Shown: positions 1 through 8,014 of the stretch, one piece after another | How positions within the stretch are numbered: position 1 is the first letter of the stretch | Layout of the letters: every line of letters begins with the position of its first letter | Source: CAIUSP01 sp040375675 | GTDB taxonomy: Bacteria > Actinomycetota > Thermoleophilia > Solirubrobacterales > 70-9 | DNA length: 40,371 nt | Direction: 5' to 3' | Assembly: GCA_040375675.1 (NCBI GenBank) | Contig: JBEIRY010000006.1 | Span: 1-40,371, forward strand | Notes under the pieces: generated by a model | Database searches by the model: none | What the model saw: only the letters and a program-made list of their open reading frames with translations | What the model was told of the DNA's origin: nothing | Translations under genes and position numbers: made by a program

Positions 1-1
1 C

Positions 2-304
2 TGGATAAACGACCACGCCTTCACCCACGGTGCCTGTCAGTGCGCCTGGAGCGGGGTCAAGGACTCAGGTGTGGGTATCTCCCACTCGAAGTTCGGCTTC
101 TACGAGTGCGTCAACGTGAAGACGATCACCTACGAGCCCGGACTCACCCGGGACTTCTGGTGGCACCCCTACGACGAGACCCTCGGCAAGGCTGTGCGGG
201 CGAGCGGAAAGATCCTCTACGGATCACCAGCCGAGCGCCGCACCGCCCTACGCAGCGGCCTCGGTTCTCTGATCGAGGTCGGTCGCCGCACCCTGCGCGG
301 CTGA
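2..304 (+). CDS. Aldehyde dehydrogenase family protein, C-terminal fragment (5' end outside window)
   Basis: The open frame enters from the left edge and ends at a TGA at 302-304, giving about 100 C-terminal residues. It shows the ALDH-superfamily C-terminal signature: a WINDHAF stretch (the usual 'vNdh' segment), then WSGVKDSGVG followed by SKFGFYE, matching the conserved 'GGvK.SG.G...G...y' region near the end of the catalytic fold. ALDHs oxidise aldehydes to acids using NAD(P)+. The catalytic Cys and Glu lie upstream of the window, so substrate class cannot be judged. The last ~25 residues (basic and Leu-rich) extend a little past the usual family end. A 43-bp gap separates it from ccmA, which seems to have its own promoter. 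Confidence 0.85.
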   Translation, partial: WINDHAFTHGACQCAWSGVKDSGVGISHSKFGFYECVNVKTITYEPGLTRDFWWHPYDETLGKAVRASGKILYGSPAERRTALRSGLGSLIEVGRRTLRG

Positions 305-334
305 TCGGGCCCACACCGCCCATTCGGCTGGCGG

Positions 335-340
335 TACCTT
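335..340 (+). promoter_or_regulatory. -10 box for a leaderless ccmA transcript
   Basis: TACCTT sits 7 nt upstream of the ATG at 348 with no Shine-Dalgarno in between. Transcription starting about 7 nt after the -10 box would begin at or next to the start codon. The same arrangement recurs before at least eight other genes here. Confidence 0.45.
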
Positions 341-347
341 CACCTGA

Positions 348-995
348 ATGCCCCGCTCGAAACCTTCAACCGCCCCCAACTCAGAACCTGCCCTGTTGCT
401 GGAAGGGATCCGACGGGACTTCGGTGACGTCCCCGGGCTGCCCCCCGTCGATGCCACCCTCCCTGCCGGAGCCACCCTGGCGGTGCTCGGGCCGAACGGA
501 TCGGGCAAGTCCACCCTGCTGCGGATCCTCGTGGGTCTGTTGCGCCCAAGCGACGGGAAGGCACGCGTTCTCGGGGCAGAGGTCCCAAAGGAAAACTGGA
601 AACTACGCGGCAAGGTCGGCTACCTGGGACACGACCCGCTTCTCTACCGCGACCTGACCGCTCGGGAGAACCTCGCCTTTGCAGCCCGCCTGCATGGATT
701 GGACGATGCGCCGGCGCGGATCGAGGAGCTCTTCGAGCAGACGGCGCTCGTGGCGGTCGCCGACCGTCGGGTGGCCGAGCTCTCGGCCGGGCTGACCCAA
801 CGGGTCGCAGCCTGCCGGGCGGTGCTCCACGACCCGGACCTACTGGTGCTCGACGAGCCCGAGGCAAACCTCGACAGCGAGTCGCGTGAGCGGATAGAGG
901 CGCTCTTCGATAGGCCGGGGCGCACCAGAGTGATCGCAAGCCACGATCGTGAGCGACTCGACTCGATCTCCGATCAGACCTTGGAACTCGGATGA
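348..995 (+). CDS. ccmA: Heme exporter / cytochrome c maturation ATP-binding protein CcmA
   Basis: 215-residue ABC ATPase subunit, the usual CcmA size. Walker A is GPNGSGKS (residues 48-55). A degenerate signature (LSAGLTQRV) precedes the Walker B/D-loop LVLDEPEANLD. In System I cytochrome c maturation, CcmA energises the CcmABCD complex, which releases holo-CcmE after CcmC loads heme onto it. The assignment rests on the immediate ccmB-ccmC-ccmD-like neighbours as much as on the ATPase, since ABC ATPases alone are hard to tell apart. The stop overlaps the ccmB start (ATGA at 992-995), implying translational coupling. ccmE, ccmF and ccmH are not in this window. Confidence 0.88.
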   Translation: MPRSKPSTAPNSEPALLLEGIRRDFGDVPGLPPVDATLPAGATLAVLGPNGSGKSTLLRILVGLLRPSDGKARVLGAEVPKENWKLRGKVGYLGHDPLLYRDLTARENLAFAARLHGLDDAPARIEELFEQTALVAVADRRVAELSAGLTQRVAACRAVLHDPDLLVLDEPEANLDSESRERIEALFDRPGRTRVIASHDRERLDSISDQTLELG

Positions 996-1660
996 GCGGC
1001 CTGCTGGCGATACTCGGCAAGGACCTGAGGGTCGAGCTTCGGGCCTGGCGCTCGCTGGCACCGATGGCACTCTTTTCGGCGACAGTCTTCGTGATCTTCC
1101 GATTTGCGCTCGACCGACAGCAGTTGGAGGGAGGTGTGGCAGCCGGAGTGCTGGTGACCACGCTGCTTTTTGCCTCGCTGCTTGCGATCAACCGGATCTT
1201 CGTAAGTGAGCGCGAGGAGGGAGGGTTCGATCTGATCAGGCTCTCTCCGTGTGATCCGAGCGCGATGTTCCTGGCCAAGACCGCGGCGTTGACGATCTAT
1301 CTGATCCTGCTGGAGTTGATCGCGGTACCTCTCTTTGCGCTCTTCTTCCTCGACTCGGCGGCGGGACTGCTGCCGCTGGCGCCGATCCTGGCGCTCGCAG
1401 CGCTCGGTCTGGCGTCGGTCGGATCGCTGATCTCGACCATCGCGACGATGTCCACAGCGAGGGATCTGCTTGCGCCCCTGCTGCTCTTGCCGCTTGCAAT
1501 CCCGCTCGTGATCGCGGCTTCAGGCGCTGCGGCACCTGTGCTCAGCCTCGGAGGGCCGGAATTCGACGGTTACGGCACTTGGCTTGCAGTTCTGGGCCTC
1601 TACGATGTGATCTTCTGCGCAATCGGTTTCGCCGTATTCGACTACCTGCTCGACGAGTAG
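992..1660 (+). CDS. ccmB: Heme exporter membrane protein CcmB
   Basis: 222-residue polytopic membrane protein with about six hydrophobic segments, as expected for CcmB, the permease partner of CcmA. The N-terminal segment (LLAILGKDLRVELRAW) followed by a membrane helix is typical, as is the EREEGGFDLIRLSPC stretch after the second helix, which resembles the family 'E...g.le.L.lsP' motif. Start ATG 992 overlaps the ccmA stop by 4 nt. Ends at TAG 1658-1660, 34 bp before ccmC. Located in the cytoplasmic membrane with CcmA, CcmC and the small CcmD-like protein. Confidence 0.88.
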   Translation: MSGLLAILGKDLRVELRAWRSLAPMALFSATVFVIFRFALDRQQLEGGVAAGVLVTTLLFASLLAINRIFVSEREEGGFDLIRLSPCDPSAMFLAKTAALTIYLILLELIAVPLFALFFLDSAAGLLPLAPILALAALGLASVGSLISTIATMSTARDLLAPLLLLPLAIPLVIAASGAAAPVLSLGGPEFDGYGTWLAVLGLYDVIFCAIGFAVFDYLLDE

Positions 1661-1694
1661 GGACACCTCCACTTCGACCCAGGAGAAGCAGATC

Positions 1695-2477
1695 TTGAAA
1701 GACCGAATCACCTCCGCAGGAACACTCGCCATCGCCGCAGCCGTGATCGTCACGGCAGGGTTTGCGATGACCTTCTTCTACGCACCGCTCGAGGCCGACC
1801 AGGGGTTCATCCAGAAGATCTTCTATCTCCACGTACCGCTTGCGATCTGGGCGCTGATCGGCTTCATCGTGGCCGGGATCTACGGAATCCGATACCTGCG
1901 AACGAACGACCCTGCCCACGACGCCCGCTCGTATGTGTTGATCCACCAGTCGGTGATCTTCGCCACGACGGTCCTGATCACCGGATCGATCTGGGCCAAG
2001 GCGGCCTGGGGCAAGTGGTGGGTCTGGGATGAGCCGACGCTGGTCAGCTTCCTGATCGTCTTCTTGCTCTACGCCACCTACTACCCGCTGCGTTACGCGA
2101 TCGAGGATCGCGAGCGCCAGGCTCGCTACGCATCGGTCTTTGCGATCGTCGCCGGAGCATTCGTGCCGCTCAACTTCATGGCGGTGCGCCTCGCAGAGAG
2201 CCTGGTGCACCCGCGCACCTTCGCCACCGCCGAGGGCGGCCTGCCGCCTTCGATGGGGATCACATTCCTCGTCTGCTTCGTCGGGTTGGGGCTGATGTTC
2301 TTCGCCCTGATCAAGTTCGAGCTCGACGCCAAGCGCACCGCTGCCGAGTTGAGCAAGCTCGAGCGTGAGCTGGCACCCGACTACACACCGCCGTACCGTC
2401 GCACAGCCGCGCCAACCGATCTCGGAACCAGCGTGAGCATGACCGCTGATCGTCCGGAGCGCGGAGGAAACCTCTGA
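1695..2477 (+). CDS. ccmC: Cytochrome c biogenesis / heme handling protein CcmC
   Basis: 260-residue six-helix membrane protein of the CcmC/CcmF heme-handling family. The diagnostic tryptophan-rich segment is present as WGKWWVWDEPTL, and conserved His residues occur in periplasmic loops (FYLHVPLA before it, ESLVHPRTF after it) as in the heme-ligating His of CcmC. The start is TTG at 1695, supported by AGGAG at 1681-1685. CcmC binds heme and passes it to CcmE. The C-terminal ~45 residues are hydrophilic and variable. Its TGA overlaps the ATG of the following small gene by one base. Confidence 0.9.
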   Translation: MKDRITSAGTLAIAAAVIVTAGFAMTFFYAPLEADQGFIQKIFYLHVPLAIWALIGFIVAGIYGIRYLRTNDPAHDARSYVLIHQSVIFATTVLITGSIWAKAAWGKWWVWDEPTLVSFLIVFLLYATYYPLRYAIEDRERQARYASVFAIVAGAFVPLNFMAVRLAESLVHPRTFATAEGGLPPSMGITFLVCFVGLGLMFFALIKFELDAKRTAAELSKLERELAPDYTPPYRRTAAPTDLGTSVSMTADRPERGGNL

Positions 2478-2647
2478 TGCCCGCGCTGCCGTTGGACGAA
2501 GCCGGCAAGTACGTAGCCGCCGCCTACATCGTCTTCCTCGCCATGACCCTGATCTATGTCGGGATCATGGCGGGCAAGGTCCAGAGGATCCAGAAACGGA
2601 TCAGCGCGCTGGTCGATTCGAGGCGCGAAAAAAACCAAGGCGACTGA
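2477..2647 (+). CDS. Small CcmD-like membrane protein
   Basis: A 56-codon gene that fills the gap between ccmC and hemA exactly. Its ATG shares one base with the ccmC stop (TGATG at 2475-2479) and its TGA shares one base with the hemA start (TGATG at 2645-2649). The product has an acidic N-terminus, one hydrophobic helix (YVAAAYIVFLAMTLIYVGIM) and a basic, charged C-terminal tail (KVQRIQKRISAL). This is the topology of CcmD, a ~50-70-residue one-helix subunit that stabilises CcmC-CcmE and follows ccmC in most ccm operons. CcmD sequence is poorly conserved, so the call depends on position, size and topology. Confidence 0.75.
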   Translation: MPALPLDEAGKYVAAAYIVFLAMTLIYVGIMAGKVQRIQKRISALVDSRREKNQGD

Positions 2648-3996
2648 TGAGCGGTCTGCTCGCACTTGGTTGCTCTCATCGCACCGCCGGCATAGATCTG
2701 CGCGAGCGCCTCGCCCTACCCGAGGGCCGGGCCGCAAGCCTGCTGAGATCACTGGTCTCCGAGGAGGGAATCAGCGAAGCGGCTGCGATCTCTACCTGCA
2801 ACCGGACCGAGCTCTATCTGGTCGCCGCTGATTCGGTTGATGCAGAAGCAACTGCGCTCGGTGCGCTCAGCCGCGAGGCCGGAATCAGGGCAACCGACCT
2901 GCTTGGACCGCTCTACTCACTGCGCGACGAGGAGGCTGCGAGGCATCTCTTCCGCGTGACCGCGGGCCTCGACTCGATGATCATCGGCGAGGCCGAGATC
3001 CAGGGTCAGATCAAGCGGGCATATGAGCTGGCGCTGGTAGAGGGGGTTACCGGGCCGGTTGTCAATCGACTCTTCCGAGGGGCGCTCACCGCCGGCAAGA
3101 GGGCACGCGCCGAGACAGGCATAGGAGAGAAGGGTGTTTCGATCCCGTCTGTTGCGGTGGAGCTGGCGCGTCAGCACCTTGGTGATCTCTCGGACCGCAA
3201 GGTGCTGCTGATCGGCGCCGGTGAGACCGCTGAGCTCTGCGCCCGGGCTCTCGCGGCACGAGGTGTGGAGACCGTCTTCGTTGCCAACCGGCGCTACAAC
3301 CGGGCGATCGGTCTGGCCGAACGCTTCGGTGGATCGGCTCTCAGGATCAACGACCTGCCGACCTATCTCGAGACAGCCGACATCGTGGTCTCGGCCACCG
3401 ACTCACCCCACCCGCTGATCGAACGGCCCGAGCTAGAGCATGTGATGCAAACCCGCGACTCGCAGCCTCTCTTGATGATCGATCTGGCAGTGCCACGCGA
3501 CATCGACCCCGACTGCCGCGAGCTGACCGGTGTGAGCCTTAGCGATGTAGACGACCTGCAGCGGATGGTCGAGCGCAATGCCTCGAGCCGCGAGAACGAG
3601 GCCGCCAAAGCCGAGAGGATTCTCGACTCGGAGTTCGATCTCTACCGCGAGTGGCTCGGTGCGCAGTCGGTCACGCCCACCATCGCCGAACTCAGAGGCA
3701 AGGCCGACGAGATCGTCGATCAGGTCCTCGCCGAAAACGAATCCCGCTGGGAGAGCCTCTCCGAGGCCGATCGCGAACGGGCCGAGATCCTCGCCCGCGC
3801 GGTCGCCAACCGCCTGCTCCACGAACCCACCGCGCGGCTGCGATCGCTCGCCGATTCGGAAAACGGTTACCGAGACCTCGCGCTGCTGCGAGAGATATTC
3901 GGGCTCGACTCGGCGACTGAGCCCTCGAGCGACGAGATGAACGGTCAGGCTGAAGTCGCCTCGCTCGATGAACACCGCCGCGAAAAGCGTGCCTGA
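2647..3996 (+). CDS. hemA: Glutamyl-tRNA reductase HemA
   Basis: 449-residue glutamyl-tRNA reductase, which reduces Glu-tRNA(Glu) to glutamate-1-semialdehyde with NADPH, the committed step of C5-pathway tetrapyrrole synthesis. Visible marks: GCSHRTA near the N-terminus; catalytic Cys51 in STCNRTELY; GLDSMIIGEAEIQGQIK, the signature region; the NADPH-binding LLIGAGETAELCARAL; the DLAVPRDIDP segment; and a long charged helical C-terminal dimerisation region. Length is normal. The start at 2647 overlaps the ccmD-like stop, and the coding end overlaps hemC by 29 nt. Its position directly behind ccm genes suggests heme supply and heme export are co-expressed. Confidence 0.96.
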   Translation: MSGLLALGCSHRTAGIDLRERLALPEGRAASLLRSLVSEEGISEAAAISTCNRTELYLVAADSVDAEATALGALSREAGIRATDLLGPLYSLRDEEAARHLFRVTAGLDSMIIGEAEIQGQIKRAYELALVEGVTGPVVNRLFRGALTAGKRARAETGIGEKGVSIPSVAVELARQHLGDLSDRKVLLIGAGETAELCARALAARGVETVFVANRRYNRAIGLAERFGGSALRINDLPTYLETADIVVSATDSPHPLIERPELEHVMQTRDSQPLLMIDLAVPRDIDPDCRELTGVSLSDVDDLQRMVERNASSRENEAAKAERILDSEFDLYREWLGAQSVTPTIAELRGKADEIVDQVLAENESRWESLSEADRERAEILARAVANRLLHEPTARLRSLADSENGYRDLALLREIFGLDSATEPSSDEMNGQAEVASLDEHRREKRA

Positions 3997-4912
3997 GGAC
4001 GGCTCACCCGCGCTTCGAATCGGCACCCGGGCGAGCGCCCTTGCGCTGGCCCAGGCAGCGGCTGCAGCCGAGCCACTCGGTGAGTTCGAATTGGTCGAGG
4101 TCTCGACCAGCGGCGATCGCGGTGTTGCCGGCGACAAGTCGCGGTTCGTAGATGGAGTCGAGGGAGCGCTCGCCGATGGCACGGTCGATCTCGCGATCCA
4201 CTCGGCCAAGGACCTCCCCGGCAGCGATTCGCCCAAGCTCGAGATAGCTGCCACCTCGACCCGCGAAGACCCAAGCGATGCCGTGGTCACCCGAGAGAGC
4301 TGGCAGTCGCTGGCTGATCTTCCGGAAGGCTCGAAGGTCGGTACCTCGAGCCTGCGTCGAAGAGCGCAGCTTTTGGCAAGCCGACCCGATCTGGTTCCGG
4401 TCGAGATTCGCGGCAACGTAGATACGCGGCTGGCCAAACTCGACGCAGGAGAGGTGGATGCTCTGATCCTCGCCTGCGCGGGGCTGAAACGGCTGGGCCG
4501 GGGCGATGAGATCTCGTTCACCCTCGACCCTCATGCATTTACGCCGTCGCCCGGTCAGGGGACGGTCGCAATCCAGGCCCGCACGGGCGATCCCGCTGGC
4601 GAGCGGGCCGCTGAAATCAGCGACGAGACCTCGTATCTGGAGCTGCTCTGCGAGCGAACAGCCGCCCGAACTCTCGGTGCCACCTGCGACTCGTCTTTCG
4701 GAGTTCTTGCAAGCCGCCAAGGAGAGAACTTGAGCGCCCGAGCCTGGTGCGGGCTGCCTGACGGATCAGACTGGATCGCGGACTCGGTAGACGGTGAGTC
4801 AGCGGATCCGGTGGCGCTGGGTGAGAGGGTCGCCGAAAGGCTGCTTGCCGCAGGAGCGGGGGAGATCCTCGAACGTTCAGCCTCGATGGCCTCCGAGAAG
4901 GGAACAGGATGA
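3968..4912 (+). CDS. hemC: Porphobilinogen deaminase (hydroxymethylbilane synthase) HemC
   Basis: 314 residues. HemC polymerises four porphobilinogens into hydroxymethylbilane on a dipyrromethane cofactor. Seen: LRIGTRASALALAQA at residues 16-30, VDLAIHSAKDLP with the catalytic Asp (D82), GTSSLRRRAQL, EIRGNVDTRLAKLD, PSPGQGTVAIQAR, and the cofactor-bearing Cys240 in GATCDSSFG. This last motif differs from the commoner GGC.VP form but keeps the cysteine. The ATG at 3968 lies inside the end of hemA. A start nearer the conserved core would need a non-standard codon, so the 29-nt overlap is accepted. The 3' end overlaps cobA-hemD by ATGA (4909-4912). Confidence 0.95.
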   Translation: MNTAAKSVPEDGSPALRIGTRASALALAQAAAAAEPLGEFELVEVSTSGDRGVAGDKSRFVDGVEGALADGTVDLAIHSAKDLPGSDSPKLEIAATSTREDPSDAVVTRESWQSLADLPEGSKVGTSSLRRRAQLLASRPDLVPVEIRGNVDTRLAKLDAGEVDALILACAGLKRLGRGDEISFTLDPHAFTPSPGQGTVAIQARTGDPAGERAAEISDETSYLELLCERTAARTLGATCDSSFGVLASRQGENLSARAWCGLPDGSDWIADSVDGESADPVALGERVAERLLAAGAGEILERSASMASEKGTG

Positions 4913-6444
4913 GCGCGCGAGCAGGTGTTTCATACCTCGTGGGCGCCGGACCGGGCGACCCGGGCCTGATGACTGCGCGGGCGATCGAGCTGATCGGCTC
5001 GGCCGACGTGATCTTCTACGACCGGCTGATACCGGAGAACGCCACCGACCTCGCCCGCCCGGACTGCGAGCTCGTTTATGTAGGCAAGCTTCCGGATCGC
5101 CATGCGCTGCCCCAGCGGGAGATAGAAGAGGCGATGGTGAAAAGCGCAAAGGCCGGCAAGAGCGTGGTCCGTCTGAAAGGTGGAGATCCGTTCGTGTTCG
5201 GTCGCGGGGGTGAGGAGGCCGAGGCGCTGATCGCTGCCGGGCTGCCTTTCGAGGTCGTACCCGGAGTGACCGCAGGGATCGCAGCCAGTGCCTACGCGGG
5301 CATCCCCGTTACTCACCGCGACGAGTCCTCAGCGGTTGCATTCGTCACCGGCCACGAGGACCCGACCAAAGACGAATCCGGCAGGACTACCTCCACCCCG
5401 CTGGAGTACGAGGGACTCGCTGCCTTTCCCGGAACGCTCGTCTTCTACATGGGTGTAGGGCGACTGCCAGAGATAGCCGAGGAGCTGATCTCCTGCGGCC
5501 GTGACCCTGAAGAGCCAAGCGCTGTGATCGAGCGCGGCACGCTGCCGGGGCAAAGATCAGTGGTGGCACCTCTCTCGCAGATCGCAGCAGCCGTAAAGGA
5601 CGCCGGGATCAAGCCGCCCGCGATCACCGTCGTGGGACACGTGAGCAAACTGGCCGAGCGAATCGCCTGGCTCGCCAACCGGCCGCTGCACGGAAAGAAG
5701 ATCGTGGTCACCCGTGCAAGACCGCAGGCAAGCGGTCTCGCGGATCGTTTGACCGAGCTCGGAGCCGAGCCCCTGCAGTTGCCGGCAATCCGGATCGAGC
5801 CGACTCTCGACACCGATGAGGTAGGCGAGGCAGCACAGGCGATAGAGGCGTACTCGCTGATCTGCCTGACCAGCCCCAACGGCGCGAACCTGCTCTTCGA
5901 GGCTCTCGCCGCTGCCGGCAAGGATGCCCGCGCGCTGGCAGGGGCAACGATTGCCGCGATCGGACCGGGTACAGCCGACGCGCTGAATTCACACGGGGTG
6001 ATCGCAGATGTGGTGCCGGAGAAGTTCGTCGCCGAGGAGCTGGTGGCAGCGCTCGATCAGGTCGAGGTCGAGGGCAAACGGGTGCTGGTGGCTCGCGCCG
6101 CCGAGGCGCGCGATGTGCTGCCCGAAGCGCTTGCGGAGCGCAAGGCCCAAGTCGATGTGGTGGCTCTCTATCGAACCATCGCCGAACACCTCGACGAGAA
6201 GGCGATCGCTGCGGCAGGCGATGCCGACTACGTGACCTTCACCTCCTCTTCGACCGTGAAGAACCTGCTTGCTGCCTTGCCCGGAGGATCTCTGCCGGGC
6301 TCTCCGCGGGTGGTCTCGATCGGACCGGTCACCTCCGAGACCGCGCGCGAGGCGGGGCTGAAGGTGGATGTCGAGGCCGCGCGTCACGACATCGAGGGGT
6401 TGATCGAAGCGCTGGTCACAGACGCAACCAGCTCGAACGGCTAA
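4909..6444 (+). CDS. Bifunctional uroporphyrinogen-III C-methyltransferase / uroporphyrinogen-III synthase (CobA-HemD fusion)
   Basis: 511 residues in two domains. Residues ~1-260 are SUMT (CobA/SirA type): VGAGPGDPGLMT (SAM-binding), YVGKLPDRHALPQREI, VRLKGGDPFVFGRGGEE and VVPGVTAGIAASAYAGIPVTHRD. These methylate uroporphyrinogen III to precorrin-2 for siroheme/cobalamin. Residues ~265-505 are HemD (VVTRARPQASGLADRL at its start, LTSPNGANLLFE, AAIGPGTADAL, FTSSSTVKNLL), which cyclises hydroxymethylbilane to uroporphyrinogen III. Such fusions are known in Firmicutes and Actinobacteria. The fused enzyme sits at the branch between heme and siroheme/B12. Start ATG 4909 overlaps the hemC stop. 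No hemB or hemL is present in the window. Confidence 0.94.
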   Translation: MSARAGVSYLVGAGPGDPGLMTARAIELIGSADVIFYDRLIPENATDLARPDCELVYVGKLPDRHALPQREIEEAMVKSAKAGKSVVRLKGGDPFVFGRGGEEAEALIAAGLPFEVVPGVTAGIAASAYAGIPVTHRDESSAVAFVTGHEDPTKDESGRTTSTPLEYEGLAAFPGTLVFYMGVGRLPEIAEELISCGRDPEEPSAVIERGTLPGQRSVVAPLSQIAAAVKDAGIKPPAITVVGHVSKLAERIAWLANRPLHGKKIVVTRARPQASGLADRLTELGAEPLQLPAIRIEPTLDTDEVGEAAQAIEAYSLICLTSPNGANLLFEALAAAGKDARALAGATIAAIGPGTADALNSHGVIADVVPEKFVAEELVAALDQVEVEGKRVLVARAAEARDVLPEALAERKAQVDVVALYRTIAEHLDEKAIAAAGDADYVTFTSSSTVKNLLAALPGGSLPGSPRVVSIGPVTSETAREAGLKVDVEAARHDIEGLIEALVTDATSSNG

Positions 6445-6447
6445 ATT
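6442..6447 (+). promoter_or_regulatory. -10 box overlapping the cobA-hemD stop, for the SAM hydrolase gene
   Basis: TAAATT begins with the TAA stop codon of the preceding gene (6442-6444) and lies 6 nt before the ATG at 6454. The usual leaderless spacing suggests the downstream gene can be transcribed independently of the hem operon. Confidence 0.4.
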
Positions 6448-6453
6448 CGCTTC

Positions 6454-7269
6454 ATGGCCGAGCCGAGACCGATCACCTTTCTCTCCGACTACGGATACGA
6501 AGACGAGTTCGCCGGTGTTTGCCGGGCAGTGATCTCACAGATCGCCCCTGAGGCGCTCGTGGTCGATCTGGGTCATGGAGTCGGCCGCCAGAACATCCTT
6601 CACGGAGCTGTAGCGCTCGCCAACGCGCTCCCCTTCTGCTCACCCGGGGTGCACCTGGCCGTGGTCGATCCCGGCGTAGGCACCAACCGCCGCTGCGTAG
6701 CGGTCAGAGTGGAAAACCAGAATCGCATGCTCGTAGGGCCAGACAACGGTCTCTTCACCCTGGCGATCGAGCGCCTGGGCGGAGCCGCCGAAGCGGTCGA
6801 TCTCGACTCCTCGGCCTTCCGGCTCGAACCGGTCTCGGCGACCTTCCACGGCCGCGACATCTTCGCTCCGGTTGCGGCACACCTCGCGATGGGCGCGAGG
6901 CTCGAGGAAGCCGGTACCCCGATAGATCCGGCTGATCTGGTCCGAATCGAGATGCCTCTGCCCGATGTGTCAGACGGTCAGGCCATCGCCCACTGCATAC
7001 ATGTGGACCACTTCGGCAACGCCTCGCTCGATCTGAGCGGTGAACAGATCGCCGATTGGGGGCTCGAGACCGGCTCTCGCATAGAGATCAAGGCGCCAGA
7101 CGGCTCATTCGAGGCAGTCTGGGCGACCACATTTGCCGATGCCGAACCAGGCGACCTGCTGCTTTTCAAAGACTCATCCGGCTCGCTCGCAATCGCAGCC
7201 AACGGTGGAAACGCGGCTGCCTTGCTCGATCTCGAGCCGCGCGGCCAGGTCGAACTTACGCCCGCCTGA
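6454..7269 (+). CDS. SAM hydroxide adenosyltransferase (DUF62 / SAM hydrolase family)
   Basis: 271-residue member of the fluorinase/duf62 family; the hydroxide-dependent members hydrolyse S-adenosylmethionine to adenosine and methionine. Seen: FLSDYGYEDEFAGVCRAVI near the N-terminus with the conserved Asp of the SAM pocket, VDPGVGTNRR, LVGPDNGLF, TFHGRDIFAPVAAHLA, and HVDHFGNASLDL at the start of the C-terminal domain. The two-domain length is normal. The lack of the fluorinase-specific loop cannot be judged reliably by eye; hydrolysis rather than halogenation is the default. It follows the SAM-using cobA-hemD gene by 9 bp and precedes birA by 8 bp. Confidence 0.9.
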   Translation: MAEPRPITFLSDYGYEDEFAGVCRAVISQIAPEALVVDLGHGVGRQNILHGAVALANALPFCSPGVHLAVVDPGVGTNRRCVAVRVENQNRMLVGPDNGLFTLAIERLGGAAEAVDLDSSAFRLEPVSATFHGRDIFAPVAAHLAMGARLEEAGTPIDPADLVRIEMPLPDVSDGQAIAHCIHVDHFGNASLDLSGEQIADWGLETGSRIEIKAPDGSFEAVWATTFADAEPGDLLLFKDSSGSLAIAANGGNAAALLDLEPRGQVELTPA

Positions 7270-7277
7270 GGCAAGAG

Positions 7278-8009
7278 TTGAACTCCACCACGCGCCTCGG
7301 GAACCCGCACCGCCACTTCAACGAGACCGACTCGACCAACGAGCGGGCAAAAGAGCTCGCAGATGCAGGCGCTCCCGGCGGCCTGGTGGTCACAGCCGAA
7401 AGCCAGTCGGCAGGTCGCGGTCGCCGCGGCAGGAGCTGGTTTGCCGAGCCCGGCTCATCACTTCTCTACTCGGCCCTGCTCAGACCCCTCGACGATCGCC
7501 CCCTGCTGCCGCTTCTGGTGCCGCTTGCGGTCTGTGAGGCGGCCGAGAGCCTCAGCGATCAGGCTTGCCGGGTCAAGTGGCCAAACGATGTCTGGGTGGA
7601 TGAGCGCAAGCTCGCCGGGGTGCTGATCGAGGGGCGGCCGGATACGAATCCGGGGTCGAGCTGGGCGGTGATCGGGATCGGCTTGAATCTCGACCTCTCC
7701 GGTGCCCAGCTGCCGGAAGAGTTGGAGGGCAAAGTTGCCTGGCTCGGCGCAGGGGTCGGCTTCGAACGCGCACTCGAGGAGTTGAACGCCTCGATCGAGT
7801 CGTGGCTGGAGACCGACGAGGAGAAGATCCTCGCCGAGTTCAGAAAGAGAGACCTGCTGGCCGGTCGGCAACTCGAATGGGACGGCGGATCAGGCACGGC
7901 CGCTGGTATAGACGGGCGCGGGCACCTGCTGGTCGAAACAGTCGCCGGCGAAGAGATCGCACTCGGTGCCGGAGAGGTTTCTCTCGGCGCAAGACTCAGG
8001 GGCGAGTAG
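7278..8009 (+). CDS. birA: Biotin--[acetyl-CoA-carboxylase] ligase (BirA catalytic type, no HTH)
   Basis: 243 residues. Attaches biotin to the biotin carboxyl carrier domain using ATP. Seen: TDSTNERAKELA, the biotin/AMP loop GRGRRGRSWFAEPGSSLLYS, LVPLAVCEAAE, KWPNDVWVDERKLAGVLIE and VIGIGLNL. The C-terminal SH3-like domain follows. There is no N-terminal helix-turn-helix, so it is a class I enzyme without repressor function. The frame is open upstream to 7056 inside the previous gene, but the conserved domain begins at HRHFNETDSTN. The TTG at 7278 with GAGG at 7268-7271 (6-nt spacing) is the best start. Convergent with the helicase, with a 5-bp gap. Confidence 0.92.
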   Translation: MNSTTRLGNPHRHFNETDSTNERAKELADAGAPGGLVVTAESQSAGRGRRGRSWFAEPGSSLLYSALLRPLDDRPLLPLLVPLAVCEAAESLSDQACRVKWPNDVWVDERKLAGVLIEGRPDTNPGSSWAVIGIGLNLDLSGAQLPEELEGKVAWLGAGVGFERALEELNASIESWLETDEEKILAEFRKRDLLAGRQLEWDGGSGTAAGIDGRGHLLVETVAGEEIALGAGEVSLGARLRGE

Positions 8010-8014
8010 CGGGC

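Noticed and set aside
340..1278. Long open frame on the minus strand (312 codons) over ccmA/ccmB
   Set aside because: Arg/Pro/Ser-rich composition with no family features; it is a G+C-rich antisense frame over two clear genes.
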